Of a DNA stretch of 64,000 bases, positions 59,978-64,000 are shown one piece after another (the stretch's first letter is position 1; each line of letters begins with the position of its first letter). The notes beneath the pieces were generated by a model. It was not told the origin of the DNA. It searched no databases and worked only from the letters and a program-made list of their open reading frames with translations. Origin of the DNA: Candidatus Rubrimentiphilum sp. (GTDB lineage: Bacteria > Vulcanimicrobiota > Vulcanimicrobiia > Vulcanimicrobiales > Vulcanimicrobiaceae). A program made the position numbers and the translations under genes. The stretch is taken from positions 143,389-207,388 of the forward strand of contig DASTDE010000002.1 in the NCBI GenBank assembly GCA_035710515.1, given 5' to 3'.

Positions 59978-61783
59978 GTGCAGATCAATGATCTGACGAT
60001 CCGCGCCGCAACGGTGAACGGCTCGGGTAGTCAATCCGCGAATTTGGTTTTGGCCAACGCAATCTTCCGCCTCGGCATTCCCGTCGCACCAAAAAACGTT
60101 TTCCCCTCGAACATCGAGGGCTTGCCGACATGGTTCGACGTGCGGGTTTCCCCGCAAGGCTACCAATGTCGCAGCCGCGAGATAGATATTCTCGTTGCGC
60201 TCAACCCCGTTACGTGGCACGCGGACGTGCCGGACGTCAAGCCCGGCGGCGCGATAATTTATGAAGAGAGCTATGCCGTCACCGGCGTGACGCAGCGCAA
60301 CGACGTCGTCTACTACCCTGTGCCGTTCGCCAAAATGGCAAAAGAACAAATCCCCGATGCGGCGCTGCGCAAGTACCTCACGAACATGATTTACGTCGGC
60401 GCGCTGGCGGAATTGTTGGGCATCGGCGAAGAGACGATCGAAGCGGCGCTGCGCGCGCAGTTCAAGCGCAAGCTGAGCGCAGTCGACACCAACATGAATG
60501 CGGTGCGCCTCGGCATGAACTACGTCCGCGAGAATTTGCCGAAGACCGACCCGTACAAGCTCGAACCCATGACCGGCCTCACTGAAGGCTTGATATTAAT
60601 GGAAGGCAACACCGCCGCGGCACTCGGCTGCGTGATGGCCGGCTGTACTGTGGCGGCGTGGTATCCGATCACGCCTTCGTCCTCATTGTGCGAATCGTTC
60701 ATTCAGTATTGCGACCGCTATCGCGTTGATGCAACGACGGGCGAACGCAAAGCCGCCGTTCTGCAGGCCGAAGACGAACTTGCGGCAATCGGCATGGTCT
60801 TCGGCGCTACTTGGGCGGGCGCGCGTGCGATGACCTCGACGTCCGGTCCGGGCCTCTCCCTGATGGCCGAATTCGCGGGCCTAGGTTATTACGCGGAACT
60901 TCCGGGCGTTATCTTCGACATTCAGCGCGCCGGGCCGTCGACCGGTTTGCCGACGCGCACGATGCAAGGCGACGTTGCATTTGCGTACACGCTATCGCAC
61001 GGTGACACGAAGCACATCGTGCTTCTGCCCGCCACCGCGATTGAAGCATACGAGTTTGCCGCACAGGCATTCGATTTGTCGGATCGCTTTCAGACGCCCG
61101 TCTTTGTCCTAAGCGATCTTGACCTCGGTATGAATCTTTGGATGACCGAGCCGCTGGCGTATCCGGAGCGTGGTTTCGATCGCGGGAAAGTCCTAAGCGC
61201 TGCCGACCTCGAGGCCGCGCAATCATGGGGCCGCTATCGCGACGTGGATTCGGACGGCATTCCGTATCGCACGCTGCCCGGAACCAATCATCCGAACGCG
61301 GGATTCTTTACGCGCGGTTCGGGCCACAACGAAACGGCGCACTATTCGGAAGATCCCAACGTCTATCGCAACAACCTCGACCGCCTGAACCGCAAGTTCG
61401 AAACGGCGCGCGGCGCGGTGCCGAAACCCGTGGTCGAGGAAAGCGGCAAACCGACCGCGCTCATCGCCTACGGCACGTCACATCACGCGGTTGTCGAAGC
61501 GCGCGACCGCCTGCACGCGGCCGGAGTCGAAACCGATTACTTGCGCGTGCGGGCATTGCCGTTCACGCCGGAGGTCTTTGAGTTCATCGAACGGCACGAG
61601 CGCGTCTACGTCGTGGAACAAAACCGCGACGGCCAACTGTATGGCTTGCTACGAGCCGAACTGCCGGCTCGTTCCATCGAACGCTTAAAGTCGATTCGTC
61701 ACTACAACGGCGTGCCGATCGACGCGTCGGCCATCATCGATCCCTTGATGCAACTCGAACAAACGGAGCTCGTACCGGCATGA
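59978..61783 (+). CDS. korA: 2-oxoacid:ferredoxin oxidoreductase, alpha (gamma-alpha fusion)
   Basis: A 601-residue subunit from GTG 59978, with AAGG upstream. Residues about 1-180 are the gamma-type domain (VNGSGSQSANLVLANAIFRL; GLPTWFDVRVSPQGYQ). The rest is the alpha unit that binds the pyrimidine part of TPP (GNTAAALGCVMAGCTVAAWYP; TSTSGPGLSLMAEF; RAGPSTGLPT; EFIERHERVYVVEQN). With KorB this is a 2-oxoglutarate- or 2-oxoisovalerate-type ferredoxin oxidoreductase, reversible and often used for the oxidative or reductive TCA cycle. The substrate is not proven; the GPSTGLPT motif is common in KorA. It overlaps korB by ATGA. Confidence 0.92.
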   Translation: MQINDLTIRAATVNGSGSQSANLVLANAIFRLGIPVAPKNVFPSNIEGLPTWFDVRVSPQGYQCRSREIDILVALNPVTWHADVPDVKPGGAIIYEESYAVTGVTQRNDVVYYPVPFAKMAKEQIPDAALRKYLTNMIYVGALAELLGIGEETIEAALRAQFKRKLSAVDTNMNAVRLGMNYVRENLPKTDPYKLEPMTGLTEGLILMEGNTAAALGCVMAGCTVAAWYPITPSSSLCESFIQYCDRYRVDATTGERKAAVLQAEDELAAIGMVFGATWAGARAMTSTSGPGLSLMAEFAGLGYYAELPGVIFDIQRAGPSTGLPTRTMQGDVAFAYTLSHGDTKHIVLLPATAIEAYEFAAQAFDLSDRFQTPVFVLSDLDLGMNLWMTEPLAYPERGFDRGKVLSAADLEAAQSWGRYRDVDSDGIPYRTLPGTNHPNAGFFTRGSGHNETAHYSEDPNVYRNNLDRLNRKFETARGAVPKPVVEESGKPTALIAYGTSHHAVVEARDRLHAAGVETDYLRVRALPFTPEVFEFIERHERVYVVEQNRDGQLYGLLRAELPARSIERLKSIRHYNGVPIDASAIIDPLMQLEQTELVPA

Positions 61784-62817
61784 CCAGCGGCGCACCTCCA
61801 GCCAACGTAAATTCTGCCGGCCTCACGCGCGAGGTCTATAAAGGGCTGGCCAGTACGCTCTGCGCGGGCTGCGGACACAATTCGATCACCAATCATTTGA
61901 TCAAAGCGCTGTACGAGTACGGCGTCGAGCCGCACAAACTCGCGAAGATGAGCGGCATCGGCTGCTCCTCGAAGACGCCCGCCTACTTCGTCGAACGCGC
62001 GCACGGTTTCAACGGCGTGCACGGGCGCATGCCCTCGCTCGCCACCGGCGCGAAGATCGCCAACCGCGAGCTCATGGTGCTCGGGATTAGCGGCGACGGC
62101 GATACCGCCAGCATCGGACTCGGCCAGTACTGCCACATGATCCGCCGCAACGTCGATTGCACCTATATTATCGAAGACAACGGCTGTTACGGCCTAACGA
62201 AGGGGCAGTTCTCGGCGACCGCCGATCGCGGATCCGTCTTGAAGAAAGGCCAAGTCAACGAATTCGAGACCATCGACGTCTGCGGACTGGCCATCGAACT
62301 CGGCGCAACGTTCGTGGCGCGCTCGTTTTCGGGCGACGGCAAACAGCTCATACCCTTGCTGCAGGCGGCCTTTTCACACCGCGGCACGGCCGTGCTCGAC
62401 ATTATCAGCCCGTGCGTAACGTTCAACGACCACGAAGGCTCGACGAAGAGCTATTCGTATGTTAAAGAACACCACGCGATCTTGCACACGCCCGACTACA
62501 TCGTCGGCGGTCAAGAGATTACGGTTGACTACGAACCCGGCACGGTGCAGGAAGTGGAGTTCGATGACGGCTCGCGCATCTTGCTCCGCAAAGTCGAGAT
62601 AGACTACGATCCGACCGACAGCGTCGCAGCGCTCACCATGTTGCATGAAGGCCGGGGCCGCGGCGAACTCGTCACGGGGCTTTTGTACATCAACGTGAAA
62701 GCGCACGACCTCGCGGCACGTGAGAACCTTCCGCAGAAGCCGCTGGCGCAACTGAACGAAAACGAGCTTCGGATTTCGCGCGAAGACTGGTCGAAGCTCA
62801 TGGAGTCGTTCAAATGA
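61780..62817 (+). CDS. korB: 2-oxoacid:ferredoxin oxidoreductase, beta subunit
   Basis: The 345-residue TPP-binding subunit has LCAGCGHNSITNHL (Fe-S cluster cysteines), KMSGIGCSSKTPAYF and the TPP motif GISGDGDTASIGLGQ with NGCYGLTKGQFSAT. It carries a 4Fe-4S cluster with the cysteine pattern of two-subunit Kor enzymes. No separate delta (ferredoxin) subunit is present, typical of the KorAB type, so an outside ferredoxin is needed. It overlaps korA by ATGA and the next small-protein gene by ATGA. Confidence 0.94.
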   Translation: MTSGAPPANVNSAGLTREVYKGLASTLCAGCGHNSITNHLIKALYEYGVEPHKLAKMSGIGCSSKTPAYFVERAHGFNGVHGRMPSLATGAKIANRELMVLGISGDGDTASIGLGQYCHMIRRNVDCTYIIEDNGCYGLTKGQFSATADRGSVLKKGQVNEFETIDVCGLAIELGATFVARSFSGDGKQLIPLLQAAFSHRGTAVLDIISPCVTFNDHEGSTKSYSYVKEHHAILHTPDYIVGGQEITVDYEPGTVQEVEFDDGSRILLRKVEIDYDPTDSVAALTMLHEGRGRGELVTGLLYINVKAHDLAARENLPQKPLAQLNENELRISREDWSKLMESFK

Positions 62818-63158
62818 AACGAGCCGTGGCGCTCCTCGCACTGACCGCGTTCGCTTTTCTGGCGATCCCGGCTTCTGCCGCGACGGAACGGATTTTCGTG
62901 CTGACGCACAACGGCACGGCGGACCCCGCAACGATAGAACTCATCGGCAGCGATCGCACGATCGAGGAGTTCGAGCTAGAGCCCAACCGTGGCGACCAAC
63001 GCCTGGTTACGCTTGGCACTCCCGTCAAAATCAAGTTCTTTGGCAAGTGCACGCCACGCCCAATCGTCGAGAGCGTCACGATCAACAACAGTAAGACGAC
63101 CCTGATGATTTACGTGCAGCATAATTGCACGCTGCAAATCAACACGCACCAAAAATAA
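62814..63158 (+). CDS. Small secreted hypothetical protein
   Basis: A 114-residue protein with a signal peptide (MKRAVALLALTAFAFLAIPA, cleavage near SAA). The mature part is beta-rich (ERIFVLTHNGTADPATIELI; VTINNSKTTLMIYV) with a cysteine pair near 80 and 106. It overlaps korB by ATGA, so it is translated with it, though a secreted protein has no obvious role with the cytoplasmic oxidoreductase. It converges with the propeller gene. Confidence 0.62.
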   Translation: MKRAVALLALTAFAFLAIPASAATERIFVLTHNGTADPATIELIGSDRTIEEFELEPNRGDQRLVTLGTPVKIKFFGKCTPRPIVESVTINNSKTTLMIYVQHNCTLQINTHQK

Positions 63159-63160
63159 AG

Positions 63161-64000
63161 TTACTTGTAGTCTACATACTCAACGGCCGGCAGGTCCCGT
63201 ACGTGGATAGCGGCAGCGTCAATATATCCGCTGCAGTGCGGCTCTTTGCTCAAAAACCACAATCCGTTGTTGGGGCCGTGCAGCAGCATGAGATGCTGAT
63301 CGATGCAAGGTAGGCGATATCGGGTTACGCCACCGGCTTCCGTGACGCGCAGAATCGTAGGCCAAGCGCTGCTCTGAACCCAGGCCGTCCCGTCGGGGGC
63401 AACGAGGAACGCTTTAACATCTACGGCGTAGGCGCCCCCTCCGTTCGAACCGGCGCTATCTACGTTGCGAACTATTACGCGGCGGTTGAGAAAGAGCTCT
63501 TCGAGCCAAGCAGCTGAGCCGGCACCTCTAACTGAGAGCACACCAGGATCGACCCACGTAAACTCGTGCAGTTTACCAGCTGCGTCGATGAAACCGTAGT
63601 GCAAGTGATCCGCCTCGCTAAACCAAACCGCGGTCGTGCTTCGGGAGATCGCCTGGATTGGTGATTGCAGTCTTATCTGCTCCAGGTTTCCGTTCGCCGT
63701 CATATGGCCGAGGAACGGTAAGTCTTTCATACTGAACCAGACGTCGTCGTTGAGCCCAGAAGAGAGGACTTCCGACTGAGCTTTGATGGTTTGAGTCGCA
63801 AGAGATGTCCCGTCGAATCTCGTTGCGGTCAAAAGGCTAGAATTGCTTTCAAACGTCAGGCACCAAGCGATTGCACCGGTGATGGCGGTCCTTTGACAGG
63901 TCCCGTCAGCGGAAATAATTTGAGACCATGTTCCAGCGTGACGAAGCCGGAGCGAATGCGTCGAGAGTATGACAAGGTCGTTGCCGGCCGTAAGAACCTG
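63161..64000 (-). CDS. Propeller-like (Vgb/SMP-30-type) protein, 5' end cut by window
   Basis: The frame is open from the window edge to TAG/TAA at 63161 (about 279 residues visible), so the start is beyond 64000; a TTG at 63832 is not a convincing start since the frame continues upstream. Repeats such as DVWFSMKDLPFLGHMTANG, VWFSEADHLHYGFIDAAGKL and LWFLSKEPHCSGYIDAAAIH have the WF...I/G pattern of virginiamycin-B-lyase-like or SMP-30-like propellers. No catalytic residues can be judged. Presumably secreted, since the fold and composition match such proteins, but the signal is outside the window. Confidence 0.65.
   Translation of the reverse strand, partial: QVLTAGNDLVILSTHSLRLRHAGTWSQIISADGTCQRTAITGAIAWCLTFESNSSLLTATRFDGTSLATQTIKAQSEVLSSGLNDDVWFSMKDLPFLGHMTANGNLEQIRLQSPIQAISRSTTAVWFSEADHLHYGFIDAAGKLHEFTWVDPGVLSVRGAGSAAWLEELFLNRRVIVRNVDSAGSNGGGAYAVDVKAFLVAPDGTAWVQSSAWPTILRVTEAGGVTRYRLPCIDQHLMLLHGPNNGLWFLSKEPHCSGYIDAAAIHVRDLPAVEYVDYK

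Noticed and set aside
1..64000. CRISPR array, insertion sequence, prophage or rRNA
   Set aside because: I saw no regularly spaced direct repeats, no transposase or integrase frame and no rRNA sequence. The dispersed repeats are irregularly spaced and single.

Overview
The window is about 60% GC, gene-dense bacterial DNA. The envelope looks diderm: a TonB-dependent receptor with a C-terminal aromatic residue, a fimbrial-usher-like outer-membrane protein, lipoprotein and Tat-type signals, and periplasmic peptidoglycan enzymes. Metabolism looks aerobic, with cytochrome bd oxidase, a di-iron aromatic-CoA epoxygenase and 2-oxoacid:ferredoxin oxidoreductase. No rRNA or phylogenetic marker is present. 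A deep-branching soil-type diderm such as Candidatus Eremiobacterota/Vulcanimicrobiota would fit, but that placement is inference. No insertion sequence, prophage or CRISPR array is visible.

Layout. 1-4.7 kb (minus): an aromatic-CoA epoxygenase with an enoyl-CoA hydratase, then a DevC/MacB-like exporter and secreted proteins. 4.9 kb: an unusual tRNA-Gly. 5.0-9.7 kb (minus): aldehyde dehydrogenase, 3-oxoadipyl-CoA-type thiolase and 3-hydroxyacyl-CoA dehydrogenase, the lower half of an aromatic ring-cleavage route. 9.7-18.9 kb: Nudix hydrolase, Lhr helicase, envelope proteins, a histone-like peptide, an MFS exporter and a cytidylate-kinase-like protein. 18.9-27.4 kb: a PF06182-type ABC exporter whose two permeases are separated by cydAB and by an opposing UBP-finger/pirin/AlkA operon, followed by a beta-lactamase-like hydrolase. 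27.4-36.8 kb: cyclophilin, GIY-YIG protein, M28 peptidase, GH47 mannosidase, class-III aminotransferase, DprA, Mrp and two hydrolases. 36.8-46.1 kb: folate enzymes (FolK-FolE2 fusion and PabB-PabC fusion), then sugar and cell-wall enzymes (ManA, amidase, LysA, DacB, SIS protein). 46.1-54 kb: TonB receptor, MsrA/MsrB and a DpnII-like restriction-modification pair. 54-64 kb: tRNA-Thr with an HNH gene, beta-propellers, an orphan usher, small secreted proteins, gamma-carbonic anhydrase and KorAB.

The most striking feature is a family of short dispersed palindromic repeats related to TTCGACAAGCTCAGGATGAC and TTCGATACCTCACGATGAC, with nine copies between 9.5 and 43.6 kb. They are not just intergenic. 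Copies supply the stop codons of five genes (Lhr, cyclophilin, aminotransferase, DprA, FolK-FolE2). They add in-frame peptide to the aminotransferase and the hydroxyacyl-CoA dehydrogenase. They also lie at the 5' ends of three others (GH47, amidohydrolase, DacB).

Many genes overlap by 1-8 bases (ATGA/GTGA junctions), so translational coupling is common. Both window edges cut genes: the secreted protein at the left and a beta-propeller-like protein at the right.
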